From the NCBI RefSeq assembly GCF_035325925.1, contig NZ_DAOKZA010000026.1, positions 1 to 52,438 of the forward strand: a stretch of DNA of 52,438 bases, written 5' to 3'. Both the position numbers and the translations under genes were made by a program. This document shows, piece by piece, positions 40,692 through 49,172 of the stretch (positions within the stretch are counted from its first letter, which is position 1; each line of letters begins with the position of its first letter). This stretch comes from Calidifontimicrobium sp035325925 (lineage in GTDB: Bacteria > Pseudomonadota > Gammaproteobacteria > Burkholderiales > Burkholderiaceae_C). Under the pieces are notes generated by a model, which ran no database searches, had not been told where the DNA came from, and was given only the letters and a program-made list of their open reading frames with translations.

Positions 40692-42230
40692 TCAGCGGGC
40701 GGGCCCGCCGGCCGTGCCCCGGCCCTTGAACACCGTGACCTCGAACAGCGAGGTGGTGTCGCTGACCTCGTGCGCGACGGCGACGAAGTGGCGGTGGCCG
40801 ACCGTGAACGCGGTCAGCCCCTCGGGCGAGCGGTCGCCGTCGCTGACGACGGTGCCGACGTGCCGCACGGCGAGCGGGTCGGTGACGTCGAACACGGCGA
40901 GCGCGGCCTTCAGCGTGCGCTCGAGGCCGACGAAGGCGAGCACGCGCCCCTCGACGTGCATCAGCGCCAGACCCTCCGGCTCGACGCCCTTGTTGTCGCT
41001 GCGTCCGTCGTCGTAGACGCCCAGCCGGATCGCCTCGCGGTCGAGCAGGCTGCCGCTGTCGTAGACGACGCGGCCGGCGGTGTCGCGGATCGAGAACGAG
41101 TGCGCACCGAACTTGACCAGCGGGCCGCCCCGCACCGACTCGACGTTCGAGAAGTTGGTCCGTCCGAGCTCGCTGCCGTCGGGCACGTACTCGATGCTGG
41201 CGTTGCCGGACGAGCCGCGGCGTTCGTCCTCGCTGTCGCCATCGCCGTTGTCGCGCGCGTCGCCCTCGTTGGCCATCACGAGGTAGGTGCGGCCCCGGTG
41301 CCGGTAGCTGGCGATCGTGTCGGGCTGGTACAGGCCGAAGGCCGGCACGTTGCGCAGCTCGATGCGGCCGTCCTGGTCGCTCGGATCGATCTCGTTGCCG
41401 GGCAGCGAGAAGTCCTTCAACCCGAGACCGAAGATGTGCGTGAACGCCCGCGCCTCCAGGTCGAGCACGGCGACGCCGTTCGCCTCCTGCAGCGTCACGT
41501 AGGCGCGGCGGGCGTCGGTGTCGACGGCGATGTACTCCGGCTCGGGGTCGTAGGCGCCGTAGGTGGCCGGCTGCGTCGGCAGCGTGCCCGCCGCCGGAAA
41601 CAGGCGCAGCGAGTCGTAGCCGGGGATCGAGGCGTCGATCGGCAGCGTCGTGACCGCGCGGGTGTGCACGTCGACGATGCTGACGCTGCCCACCGGGTCG
41701 GCGTCGCTCAGGCCGGCCGGCGTCGGGCGCGGGTTCGGCGTGCCCTCGTTGGCCACGAGCACCTGCCGCCCGTTCGGCGTGAAGACGAGCATGTCGGGCA
41801 GCGACCCGACGACCACCGGCGCGCCGCTCTGCAGGCGCGTGCGCGTGTCGAAGAACGCGACGACGCCGGGCAGCGTGCGATCGACGGTGCTCTCGATGGC
41901 CAGCGCCGCCAGCCCGTCGCGGATCGCGACGCCGTTGACGGCGCCGAGGTGCCGCACATCGATCACCGCCAGCCGCTGCCCGGTCGAACGGTCGAGCACG
42001 TCGACGCCGACCACGCCGGCAACCCACAGCGTGTCCGTGCGGTCGTCGTGCGCGACGATCTCGGCCTTCTGGCCTTCGACGCCACCTGCCGTCGCGTGGG
42101 TGAACTGCCACACCCGCTGCACCGAGACGTCGGCCGCGAGCGCCGGCCCGGCGGCCAGCACGGCGGCGCAGGCAGCACCGGTCAAGACCGCATGGGCAAG
42201 GGCGCGAAGACGCAATGGCAGGTCGGGCAT
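40692..42230 (-). CDS. secreted choice-of-anchor I family protein
   Basis: The 512-residue product has a signal peptide (about 1-33, ending ALAAD). The mature protein shows repeating beta-propeller-like units typical of choice-of-anchor I proteins: VEGQKAEIVAHDDRTDTLWV, DMLVFTPNGRQVLVANEGTP, YDPEPEYIAVDTDARRAYVT, NKGVEPEGLALMHVEGRVLA. A strongly acidic patch (EGDARDNGDGDSEDE) near 333-347 could bind calcium. The family has been named alkaline phosphatase-like or phytase/esterase-like, with no firm function. The ATG at 42230 gives the signal peptide. It is divergent from prfC with 201 bp between. Confidence 0.88.
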   Translation of the reverse strand: MPDLPLRLRALAHAVLTGAACAAVLAAGPALAADVSVQRVWQFTHATAGGVEGQKAEIVAHDDRTDTLWVAGVVGVDVLDRSTGQRLAVIDVRHLGAVNGVAIRDGLAALAIESTVDRTLPGVVAFFDTRTRLQSGAPVVVGSLPDMLVFTPNGRQVLVANEGTPNPRPTPAGLSDADPVGSVSIVDVHTRAVTTLPIDASIPGYDSLRLFPAAGTLPTQPATYGAYDPEPEYIAVDTDARRAYVTLQEANGVAVLDLEARAFTHIFGLGLKDFSLPGNEIDPSDQDGRIELRNVPAFGLYQPDTIASYRHRGRTYLVMANEGDARDNGDGDSEDERRGSSGNASIEYVPDGSELGRTNFSNVESVRGGPLVKFGAHSFSIRDTAGRVVYDSGSLLDREAIRLGVYDDGRSDNKGVEPEGLALMHVEGRVLAFVGLERTLKAALAVFDVTDPLAVRHVGTVVSDGDRSPEGLTAFTVGHRHFVAVAHEVSDTTSLFEVTVFKGRGTAGGPAR

Positions 42231-42431
42231 GGGGGCGGACGGGCGAAGTGGACGAGACCCGTGAGCCTGCCCTGGGTCCGTGACAGCATCGTGTCTGCGC
42301 GCTGTCGCCCCCCGGGCATCGGTGGATGCCGCGGGGGCCCGCCGGTCGCGCGCTTCGTGCGCCGGCGGCGCCGATAATCCGCGGTTTCCCCGATCCGCAC
42401 GCGCCTCGGCGGCGCCGCGCGGCCGCATTCG

Positions 42432-44057
42432 ATGTCCGACCCCTCGACCCGCATCCCGGCGCAGGTGCGCCGCCGGCGCACCTTCGCGATCATCAGCCAC
42501 CCCGACGCCGGCAAGACCACGCTGACGGAGAAGCTGCTGCTGTTCTCCGGCGCGATCCAGATCGCCGGCAGCGTGAAGGCGCGCAAGGCCACGCGCCACG
42601 CCACCAGCGACTGGATGGAGATCGAGAAGCAGCGCGGCATCTCGGTGGCGAGTTCCGTCATGCAGATGGAGTACCGCGACTGCGTCATCAACCTGCTCGA
42701 CACGCCGGGCCACCAGGACTTCAGCGAGGACACCTACCGCGTGCTGACCGCGGTCGACGCGGCGCTGATGGTGATCGACGCGGCCAACGGCGTCGAGCCG
42801 CAGACGCGCCGGCTGCTGCAGGTCTGCCGCGCCCGCAACACGCCGATCCTCACCTTCGTCAACAAGATGGACCGCGAGGTGCAGGAGCCGCTGGCCCTGA
42901 TGGACGAGATCGAGCGCGAGCTGGGCATGGCGGTGGTGCCGTTCACCTGGCCGGTGGGCATGGCCAAGTTCTTCGGCGGCGTGCTCGACCTGCGGCGCGA
43001 CCAGATGCGCGTGTTCTCGCCCGGCGAGGACCGCCACCACGGCGACGACGAGATCGTCGACGGCGTGCACAACCCGGTGCTCGCGCAGCGCTTCGGCGCC
43101 GCCTACGACCAGGCCGCCGGCGAGATCGAGCTGGTGCGCGACGCCACGCCCGACTTCGACGCGGCGCAGTTCCTCGCCGGTCACCAGACGCCGATGTTCT
43201 TCGGCAGCGCGATCAACAACTTCGGCGTCAAGGAGGTGCTCGACGCGCTGGTCGAGCTCGCGCCGCCGCCCGGGCCGAAGGCGGCGGTCCAGCGCGTGGT
43301 CGAGCCGACCGAGCCGAAGTTCAGCGGCGTGGTGTTCAAGATCCAGGCCAACATGGACCCGGCGCACCGCGACCGCATCGCCTTCGTGCGCGTGGCCAGC
43401 GGCCACTTCGAGCGCGGCATGCGGCTGAAGGTCACGCGCAGCGGCAAGGAGCTGCGGCCGAACACGGTGGTGACCTTCCTCAGCCAGCGCCGCGAGCTGC
43501 TGGAGGAGGCCTTCGCCGGCGACATCATCGGCATCCCGAACCACGGCGTGCTGCAGCTCGGCGACACGCTGACCGAGGGCGAGGCGCTGCAGTTCACGGG
43601 GCTACCGTTCTTCGCGCCCGAGATGTTCCGCTTGGTCGAAGTGGCCGACCCGCTGAAGACCAAGCAGCTGCGGGCCGGCCTGACCCAGCTCGGCGAGGAA
43701 GGCGCGATCCAGGTCTTCCGGCCGGCCGCCGGATCCGTGCTGCTGCTCGGCGCGGTCGGTCAGCTGCAGTTCGAAGTCGTCGCTCACCGCCTGGAGCACG
43801 AGTACGGCTGCAAGGCGCGCATCCTGCCGGCGCGCTACAACGTCGCGCGCTGGGTGACCTGCGACGACGCGAAGGAGCTGCAGCGCTTCATCGACCACAA
43901 CGCACACCGCGTCGCCTTCGACGCGGTCGACGCGCCTACGGTGCTGCTCGAGTACGCCGGCGAGCTGCGCGCGATGCAGGACAACTGGCCGAAGATCCAG
44001 TTCCACGCGCTGCGCGAGCACGCGGGGCTGGTGTTCCAGCGCCGGCTCGAGGGCTGA
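42432..44057 (+). CDS. prfC: peptide chain release factor 3
   Basis: The 541-residue product is full-length RF3, the GTPase that recycles RF1/RF2 from the ribosome. G motifs: SHPDAGKTTLTEKLL (G1), the switch region GISVASSVMQMEY, DTPGHQDF (G3), NKMDRE (G4). The middle and C-terminal domains carry FGSAINNFGVKEVLDAL, GVVFKIQANMDPAHRDRIAF and QLQFEVVAHRLEHEYGC. A GATAAT hexamer at 42373-42378, 54 bases before the start, is a plausible -10. Repeats with hairpin potential begin 12 bases after the stop. Confidence 0.96.
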   Translation: MSDPSTRIPAQVRRRRTFAIISHPDAGKTTLTEKLLLFSGAIQIAGSVKARKATRHATSDWMEIEKQRGISVASSVMQMEYRDCVINLLDTPGHQDFSEDTYRVLTAVDAALMVIDAANGVEPQTRRLLQVCRARNTPILTFVNKMDREVQEPLALMDEIERELGMAVVPFTWPVGMAKFFGGVLDLRRDQMRVFSPGEDRHHGDDEIVDGVHNPVLAQRFGAAYDQAAGEIELVRDATPDFDAAQFLAGHQTPMFFGSAINNFGVKEVLDALVELAPPPGPKAAVQRVVEPTEPKFSGVVFKIQANMDPAHRDRIAFVRVASGHFERGMRLKVTRSGKELRPNTVVTFLSQRRELLEEAFAGDIIGIPNHGVLQLGDTLTEGEALQFTGLPFFAPEMFRLVEVADPLKTKQLRAGLTQLGEEGAIQVFRPAAGSVLLLGAVGQLQFEVVAHRLEHEYGCKARILPARYNVARWVTCDDAKELQRFIDHNAHRVAFDAVDAPTVLLEYAGELRAMQDNWPKIQFHALREHAGLVFQRRLEG

Positions 44058-44069
44058 GGGACAGGGATA

Positions 44070-44181
44070 GCACCCCCAGGGCCGGGCTGCGCCCGACCCG
44101 CCCCCCGTGGGGGTCAAGTCGCCTTGGGGCGGCCCGGCGACGACTTGGGCACCCCCAGGGCCGGGCTGCGCCCGACCCGCC
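44070..44181. repeat. 33-bp direct repeats with internal inverted repeats after prfC
   Basis: A 33-base sequence (GCACCCCCAGGGCCGGGCTG and 13 further bases) occurs identically at 44070-44102 and 44149-44181, 79 bases apart. Each copy can fold on itself (GGGCCGGGC/GCGCCCGACCC-like). Between the copies, CAAGTCG and CGACTTG form another inverted repeat and CCCCC-GT-GGGGG another hairpin. The layout resembles dispersed repeats common in Burkholderiales intergenic DNA. It fills the gap between the convergent prfC and TerB-like genes and may end both transcripts. Confidence 0.75.
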
Positions 44182-44190
44182 GCCAAGCGG

Positions 44191-44631
44191 TCAGGCCAGC
44201 GCGGCGTGGCGCGACTCGAGGATCGCGCGCGACACCATCGAGCGCGTCAGCCCCCAGCGACACAGCATGTGGTCGAACACCATGCGCTCGATATCGCCGA
44301 TCTTGCCGTCGGCGGCGATCAGGCGTGCGGCCAGCGCGCACACGCGCAGGCGCAGCGCCGGGTCGCGAACGCCACCCATCAGCGTGTCCAGGCGCTGGAT
44401 GTCCGACAGGTGCAGGTAGTTGTGCGACCGCATCTCCCGGCCCACCGATTGCTCGTACTCGCGCGCCAGCTCGGCGAAGCGCTCGCGCGTGACGCCCAGC
44501 TGCGCGAAACCGCGCTGCGCGTCGATGGCGTCGAGCTCGGCGTCGTGCACTTGTCCGTCGGCGCTCATCAGCATCGCCAGCAGGCGCGCGGGGGCTTCGG
44601 GGTGGGCGGCGGCGTGGGGGGTCGAGATCAT
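44191..44631 (-). CDS. TerB-like protein
   Basis: The 146-residue helical protein resembles the TerB/DjlA N-terminal fold: two short helical repeats, each with an acidic Asp-rich turn (LMSADGQVHDAELDAIDAQ and LIAADGKIGDIERMVFDHML). In TerB these Asp clusters bind metal ions. No other ter genes are nearby, so a link to tellurite is doubtful and a general stress or scaffolding role is just as likely. AGGAGA precedes the ATG. Stop is ten bases from the direct-repeat region. Confidence 0.7.
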   Translation of the reverse strand: MISTPHAAAHPEAPARLLAMLMSADGQVHDAELDAIDAQRGFAQLGVTRERFAELAREYEQSVGREMRSHNYLHLSDIQRLDTLMGGVRDPALRLRVCALAARLIAADGKIGDIERMVFDHMLCRWGLTRSMVSRAILESRHAALA

Positions 44632-44768
44632 GCGCTCGTCTCCTGTCGCGGGTCACAACGGGCACCGGCCGCACGCCGACACCTGCGCGATGGGACCGAA
44701 CAGCGTGCCCGCGGTTCCGTGAGCCCATGTTGCGCCCGATCAATGACGGTGCGATGACAGTGCGTCGC

Positions 44769-44774
44769 GATAAT
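44769..44774 (+). promoter_or_regulatory. -10-like hexamer just before ubiA
   Basis: GATAAT ends six bases before the GTG at 44781, the same spacing as at apaG, recG, oxyR and the MoxR gene. This supports the GTG as the true start, because the two upstream ATG codons would put the hexamer inside the gene. Confidence 0.38.
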
Positions 44775-44780
44775 CGGCGC

Positions 44781-45695
44781 GTGAGCCGAACCGCCGTTCC
44801 TGCGGCGCCGTCGCGCGCGGCGCTGTATCTCGACCTGGTGCGCTGGGACCGTCCGGCCGGCTGGCTGCTGCTGCTGTGGCCGACGCTGTCGGCGCTGTGG
44901 ATCGCCGCCGACGGCTTCCCCGGCTGGCACCTGCTGGCGGTGTTCGTGCTGGGCACCATCCTGATGCGCAGCGCCGGCTGCTGCGTCAACGACGTCGCCG
45001 ATCGCGACTTCGACCTGCACGTCGAGCGCACCGCACAGCGCCCGGTCACGCGCGGTGCGCTGCCGCCGGGCGAGGCGCTGGCGCTCGGCGCGGTGCTGGC
45101 GCTGGCGGCCTTCGCGCTGGTGCTGACGACCAACCCGCCGACGATCCTGCTGTCGTTCGTCGCGCTGGCGGTGGCCGTGACCTACCCGTACGCGAAACGC
45201 GCCGTCTCGATGCCGCAGGCGGTGCTCGGCGTGGCGTTCAGCTTCGGCATCCCGATGGCCTTCGCCGCGGTGCTCGGCGCCGACCTGTGGGCCTGGCGCT
45301 CGGTGGCCGACGCGGTGCCGCCGCACGCCTGGTGGCTGATGGCGTCGAACCTGTTCTGGGTGCTCGCCTACGACACCGAGTACGCGATGGTCGACCGCGA
45401 CGACGACCGGCGCATCGGCATTCGCACCTCGGCGCTGACGCTGGGGCGGCGCGACGTCGCCGCGGTGATGGCGTTCTACGCGGTGCACCTGGTGTCGTGG
45501 GCGGCGATCGGGCGCACGCTCGGGCTGGGCGGCTGGTTCCTCGCCGGCGTGGCCGTCGCCGCGGCGCAGGCGCTCTGGCACTGGACGCTGATCCGCACGC
45601 GCGAGCGCTCCGGGTGCTTCCGCGCGTTCCGCCTCAACCACTGGGTGGGCTTCGCGCTGTTCGCGGGCACCGCGCTGGACCTCGCGCTGCGCTGA
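44781..45695 (+). CDS. ubiA: 4-hydroxybenzoate polyprenyltransferase
   Basis: The 304-residue product, counted from the GTG, has eight or nine membrane helices. The first prenyl-diphosphate site is AGCCVNDVADRDFDLHVERT (N-x-x-x-D-x-x-x-D) and the second is AYDTEYAMVDRDDDRRIG. It attaches the polyprenyl tail to 4-hydroxybenzoate in ubiquinone synthesis. Residues LYLDLVRWDRPAGWLLLLWP match the usual N terminus after about 15 residues. Two in-frame ATG codons (44727, 44754) would lengthen it; the GTG was preferred because of the -10-like hexamer and family length. Confidence 0.92.
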   Translation: MSRTAVPAAPSRAALYLDLVRWDRPAGWLLLLWPTLSALWIAADGFPGWHLLAVFVLGTILMRSAGCCVNDVADRDFDLHVERTAQRPVTRGALPPGEALALGAVLALAAFALVLTTNPPTILLSFVALAVAVTYPYAKRAVSMPQAVLGVAFSFGIPMAFAAVLGADLWAWRSVADAVPPHAWWLMASNLFWVLAYDTEYAMVDRDDDRRIGIRTSALTLGRRDVAAVMAFYAVHLVSWAAIGRTLGLGGWFLAGVAVAAAQALWHWTLIRTRERSGCFRAFRLNHWVGFALFAGTALDLALR

Positions 45696-45707
45696 GCCCG
45701 AGCCGGC

Positions 45708-45744
45708 CTGCCCCGGTCCGGCACGGCCGGCCGAGGCGGGGCAG
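45708..45744. terminator. inverted repeat between ubiA and proC
   Basis: CTGCCCCG (45708-45715) and CGGGGCAG (45737-45744) are exact complements around a spacer that holds GGCCGGCC. The site lies 12 bases after the ubiA stop and in front of the convergent proC stop. No T-run, so only a weak terminator call. Confidence 0.3.
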
Positions 45745-45767
45745 CCAGCGGGGCTGCGGGCGGCGCG

Positions 45768-46580
45768 TCAGCCGAACTCGTCGCCGAGTTCCTTCGCGCG
45801 CCGCTGCGCCGCGACGATGGCGCGCACCAGCGCGGCGCCCACGCCGTCGGCGTCGAGCGAGCTGATCGCCGCGTGCGTGGTGCCGCCCTTCGAGGTCACG
45901 CGCTGGCGCAGCGTCGCCGGCGCCTCGCCCGACTGCAGCGCCAGCGCCGCCGCGCCGGCCACCGTGGCCAGCGCCAGCTCGCGCCCCTGCGCGCCGCTCA
46001 ACCCCATCTCGAGCGCCGCCGCCTCCATCGCCTCGACCAGGTAGAACACGTAGGCCGGCCCCGAGCCCGACAGCGCGGTCACCGCGTCGAGGTCGGCCTC
46101 GTCGTCGACCCACAGCGTGCGTCCGGTCGACGCCAGCACCGCCTGCGCCTCGGCGCGCTGCGCGGCGCTGACGGCAGCGCGCGCGAACAGCGCGCTGATG
46201 CCCTGGCCGATCAGCGCCGGCGTGTTCGGCATCGCGCGCACCACCGCCGCGGCGCCGGTGGCGCGCACGATGGCGTCGCTGCGGATGCCGGCCATCACGC
46301 TGAGCTGCAGCGCCCGGCGCACGTGCGGCGCGCAAGGCGCCGCGGCCTCGGCGAACGACTGCGGCTTGACCGCCCACACCACCACCGAGGCGTCGGCCAG
46401 CGACGCGTCGGCTTCGGCGCGCACGTCGACGCCGTGCTGCTGCTGCAGGCGCGCGCGCGACTCGGCCAGCGGCTCGATCACCAGCATCGACGACGGCGCG
46501 CGCCCGGCGCGCAGCAGCCCGCCGACGATCGCGCCGGCCATGTTGCCGCCGCCGACGAACGCGATGCGCGACGCGCTCAT
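45768..46580 (-). CDS. proC: pyrroline-5-carboxylate reductase
   Basis: The 270-residue product has the NAD(P) motif FVGGGNMAGAIVGGLL (8-23), the cofactor region VVWAVKPQSF, MPNTPALIGQGISAL, and the substrate/dimer region LSGSGPAYVFYLVEAM with the terminal SKGGTTHAAISSLDADG. It makes the last step of proline synthesis. The ATG at 46580 is chosen over 41 upstream codons that lack family similarity. It is divergent from gdhA; both handle the glutamate/proline branch, although a common control is only inference. Confidence 0.95.
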   Translation of the reverse strand: MSASRIAFVGGGNMAGAIVGGLLRAGRAPSSMLVIEPLAESRARLQQQHGVDVRAEADASLADASVVVWAVKPQSFAEAAAPCAPHVRRALQLSVMAGIRSDAIVRATGAAAVVRAMPNTPALIGQGISALFARAAVSAAQRAEAQAVLASTGRTLWVDDEADLDAVTALSGSGPAYVFYLVEAMEAAALEMGLSGAQGRELALATVAGAAALALQSGEAPATLRQRVTSKGGTTHAAISSLDADGVGAALVRAIVAAQRRAKELGDEFG

Positions 46581-46681
46581 CGCCGCCCCCGCGGCGCCGC
46601 GCGCCCGTGCGCCTCGGCCCGCCCGGGCCACTGCGTCGTGTCCATGCGTGCAGTGTAAGCACGCACGGCGCGCGGGCAACG

Positions 46682-46710
46682 GTGACACGGCGCCGCCGCG
46701 CACCTACAGT
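46682..46710 (+). promoter_or_regulatory. sigma70 promoter of gdhA
   Basis: GTGACA (46682-46687) and TACAGT (46705-46710) stand exactly 17 bases apart, 29 bases ahead of the start codon, with GGAGAC as ribosome site. It is among the best -35/-10 pairs in the window. TGCGCGCA, a small palindrome, follows directly. Confidence 0.6.
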
Positions 46711-46739
46711 GCGCGCACCGACGAACCCGGAGACCCCCG

Positions 46740-48014
46740 ATGAACGAGACGCTGTCCTACGTCAACCCCGGCCCCGACAGCCCCTGGACCACCTACCTGT
46801 CGCAGGTCGACCGCGTGCTGCCGTACCTCGGCCCGCTGGCACGCTGGGCCGAGACGCTGCGCAGGCCCAAGCGCGCGCTGGTCGTCGACGTGCCGATCGA
46901 GCTCGACGACGGCCGCGTCGCCCACTTCGAGGGCTTTCGCGTGCAGCACAACCTCAGCCGCGGCCCGGGCAAAGGCGGCGTGCGCTACCACCCCGACGTG
47001 ACGCTCGAGGAGGTGATGGCGCTGGCCGCGTGGATGAGCATCAAGAACGCCGCGGTGAACCTGCCGTACGGCGGCGCCAAGGGCGGCATCCGCGTCGACC
47101 CGAAGCAGCTGTCGACGAAGGAGCTGGAGAAGCTCACGCGCCGCTACACCAGCGAGATCGGCATCATCATCGGCCCGATGCAGGACATCCCCGCGCCCGA
47201 CGTCAACACCAATGCGCAGGTGATGGCGTGGATGATGGACACCTACTCGATGAACGTCGGCGCCACCGCCACCGGCGTGGTCACCGGCAAGCCGATCCAC
47301 CTCGGCGGCTCGCTCGGGCGCGTCAAGGCCACCGGCCGCGGCGTGTTCGTCACCGGGCGCGAGGCGGCACGGCGCATCGGGCTGAACCTCGACGGCGCGC
47401 GCGTGGCGGTGCAGGGTTTCGGCAACGTCGGCTCGTCGGCCGCCGAGCTGTTCGTGCAGGCCGGCAGCAGGATCGTCGCGATCCAGGACCACAGCGGCAC
47501 GATCGTCAACGAGCACGGCTTCGACTTCGCCGAGCTGATGCCGCACGTGCGCGCCACCGGCGGCGTGGCCGGCTTCAAGGGCGGTGACGCGGCGCCCGCC
47601 GAGAGCTTCTGGGACGTCAAGTGCGAGGTGCTGATCCCGGCCGCGCTGGAAGGCCAGATCAACGCCGACCGCGCGAACCGCATCACCGCCAAGCTGGTGC
47701 TCGAGGGCGCCAACGGCCCGACGCTGCCGGTGGCCGACGACATCCTCGGCGACCGCGGCGTGCTGGTGGTGCCCGACGTGATCTGCAACGCCGGCGGCGT
47801 GACCGTGAGCTACTTCGAGTGGGTGCAGGACTTCAGCTCGTTCTTCTGGACCGAGGACGAGATCAACGTGCGCCTCGACAAGATCATGGTCGGCGCACTG
47901 AAGACCATCTGGGACACCGCCGACCGCCACGGCGTCTCGCTGCGCACCGCGACCTTCGCGGTGGCCTGCGAACGCATCCTGATGGCGCGCCAGGAGCGCG
48001 GGCTGTACCCCTGA
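46740..48014 (+). CDS. gdhA: glutamate dehydrogenase
   Basis: The 424-residue product is of the short hexameric type. The glutamate-binding region is GPGKGGVRYHPDV (76-88), the catalytic Lys lies in NLPYGGAKGGIRVDP (Lys114), and the Rossmann fingerprint is VAVQGFGNVGSSAAELF. It interconverts 2-oxoglutarate plus ammonia with glutamate; sequence alone does not settle NAD against NADP preference. A well-formed promoter precedes it. A long palindrome at 48100-48128 follows 85 bases after the stop. Confidence 0.94.
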   Translation: MNETLSYVNPGPDSPWTTYLSQVDRVLPYLGPLARWAETLRRPKRALVVDVPIELDDGRVAHFEGFRVQHNLSRGPGKGGVRYHPDVTLEEVMALAAWMSIKNAAVNLPYGGAKGGIRVDPKQLSTKELEKLTRRYTSEIGIIIGPMQDIPAPDVNTNAQVMAWMMDTYSMNVGATATGVVTGKPIHLGGSLGRVKATGRGVFVTGREAARRIGLNLDGARVAVQGFGNVGSSAAELFVQAGSRIVAIQDHSGTIVNEHGFDFAELMPHVRATGGVAGFKGGDAAPAESFWDVKCEVLIPAALEGQINADRANRITAKLVLEGANGPTLPVADDILGDRGVLVVPDVICNAGGVTVSYFEWVQDFSSFFWTEDEINVRLDKIMVGALKTIWDTADRHGVSLRTATFAVACERILMARQERGLYP

Positions 48015-48099
48015 CGACGACGGCGACGAGCGGGCCGACGAGCGGCATCGGCGGCGGCGCGGTCGGCGACGGCCGCGGTGGCGACACGAAGCGCCTCGC

Positions 48100-48128
48100 C
48101 GCGGGCGCCGCGGGCCGCGGCGCCCGCG
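48100..48128. terminator. 14-bp palindrome between gdhA and the Bug gene
   Basis: CGCGGGCGCCGCGG (48100-48113) and its exact complement (48115-48128) flank a single base. RNA from here would make a very stable GC hairpin downstream of gdhA. No T-run follows; it could end or protect the gdhA message, or act on DNA level upstream of the Bug receptor. Confidence 0.4.
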
Positions 48129-48175
48129 CGCACGCCGTTACCATGCGGGACTCGCCGTCTCCGGAGAACCACCCC

Positions 48176-49150
48176 ATGCAACGCCGTCACGTGCTCTCGC
48201 TCGCGCTGGCCGCCCCGCTCGCGCTGTCGCCGCTGGCCGCCCTGGCCCAGGCCTGGCCCACCCAGCCGGTGAAGATCGTCGTGCCGGCGCCGGCCGGCAG
48301 CTCGCTCGACATCATCGTGCGGCTGATGAGCGACAAGCTCAAGGACCGCTGGGGCCAGCCGGTGGTGGTCGAGAACAAGCCGGGCGCCGGCGGCATGCTC
48401 GGCACCGACGTCGCGGCCAAGGCCGCGCCCGACGGCCACACGATGGTGCTGGCGTTCAACGGCCCGATCTCGTTCGCGCCGTTCATGTACGCGAAGATGC
48501 CCTACGACCCGGCGAAGGACCTGCGACCGGTGGTGATGACCACCTCGCAGCCGAACGTGCTCGCGGTCGGCGCGGGCGTGCCGGCGGCCAGCGTGAAGGA
48601 GTTCGTCGCCTGGGCCAAGGCCAAGCCGGGCGGCATGAACTTCTCGTCGCTGGGCAAGGGCAGTTCGTCGCACCTGTCGATGGAGCTGTTCCTCGCCGAG
48701 GCCGGCGTCGCCGGCACGCACGTGCCGTACAACGGCTCGCCGCCGAGCGCGATGGCCGTCGCGCAGGGCGAGGTCGATGCGACGATGATGGTCGCGCCGG
48801 CCATGCTGCCGCACGTGCAGGCCGGGCGCGTGAAGCTGCTGGCGGTGACCAGCAAGCAGCGGCCCGAGTCGCTGGCCAGCCTGCCGACGATGGCCGACGC
48901 CGGCTACCCCAGCGTCGAGGCGCTGGCCTGGAACGGGCTGTTCGTGCCGGCGGCGACGCCGGCGCCGGTGGTCGAGAAGATCAACGCCGACGTCAACGCG
49001 GTGCTGCGCGACGCCGACGTGCGCGCCAAGCTCGACAACGCCGGCATGACGCCGGTGGGCGGCAGCGCCGCCGAGTTCGCCGCCGCGGTGAGCGCCGACA
49101 CGCAGCGCTGGGGGCCGATCATCCGCAAGATCGGGCTGAAGATCGACTGA
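48176..49150 (+). CDS. tripartite tricarboxylate transporter receptor (Bug family)
   Basis: The 324-residue product has a signal peptide (RRHVLSLALAAPLALSPL, cut after ALAQ at 24). The Bug fold follows: WPTQPVKIVVPAPAGSSLDI, VVENKPGAGGMLGTDVAAKA, PDGHTMVLAFNG, FSSLGKGSSSHLSMELFLAE and HVPYNGSPPSAMAVAQGEVD. Bug proteins capture a carboxylate or related compound in the periplasm. No TctA/TctB membrane genes are next to it, so this is an orphan receptor, as is common in Burkholderiales. CGGAGA precedes the ATG; a second in-frame ATG lies at 48143. Confidence 0.92.
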   Translation: MQRRHVLSLALAAPLALSPLAALAQAWPTQPVKIVVPAPAGSSLDIIVRLMSDKLKDRWGQPVVVENKPGAGGMLGTDVAAKAAPDGHTMVLAFNGPISFAPFMYAKMPYDPAKDLRPVVMTTSQPNVLAVGAGVPAASVKEFVAWAKAKPGGMNFSSLGKGSSSHLSMELFLAEAGVAGTHVPYNGSPPSAMAVAQGEVDATMMVAPAMLPHVQAGRVKLLAVTSKQRPESLASLPTMADAGYPSVEALAWNGLFVPAATPAPVVEKINADVNAVLRDADVRAKLDNAGMTPVGGSAAEFAAAVSADTQRWGPIIRKIGLKID

Positions 49151-49172
49151 CGGCGCACCGGGGGCGCAGGGC

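Noticed and set aside
44070..44181. Attachment-site pair of an integrated element
   Set aside because: The two 33-mers are only 79 bases apart, with no gene or integrase between them.
44191..44631. Tellurite-resistance locus
   Set aside because: Only one TerB-like domain protein is present; terA, terC, terD or terZ are missing.
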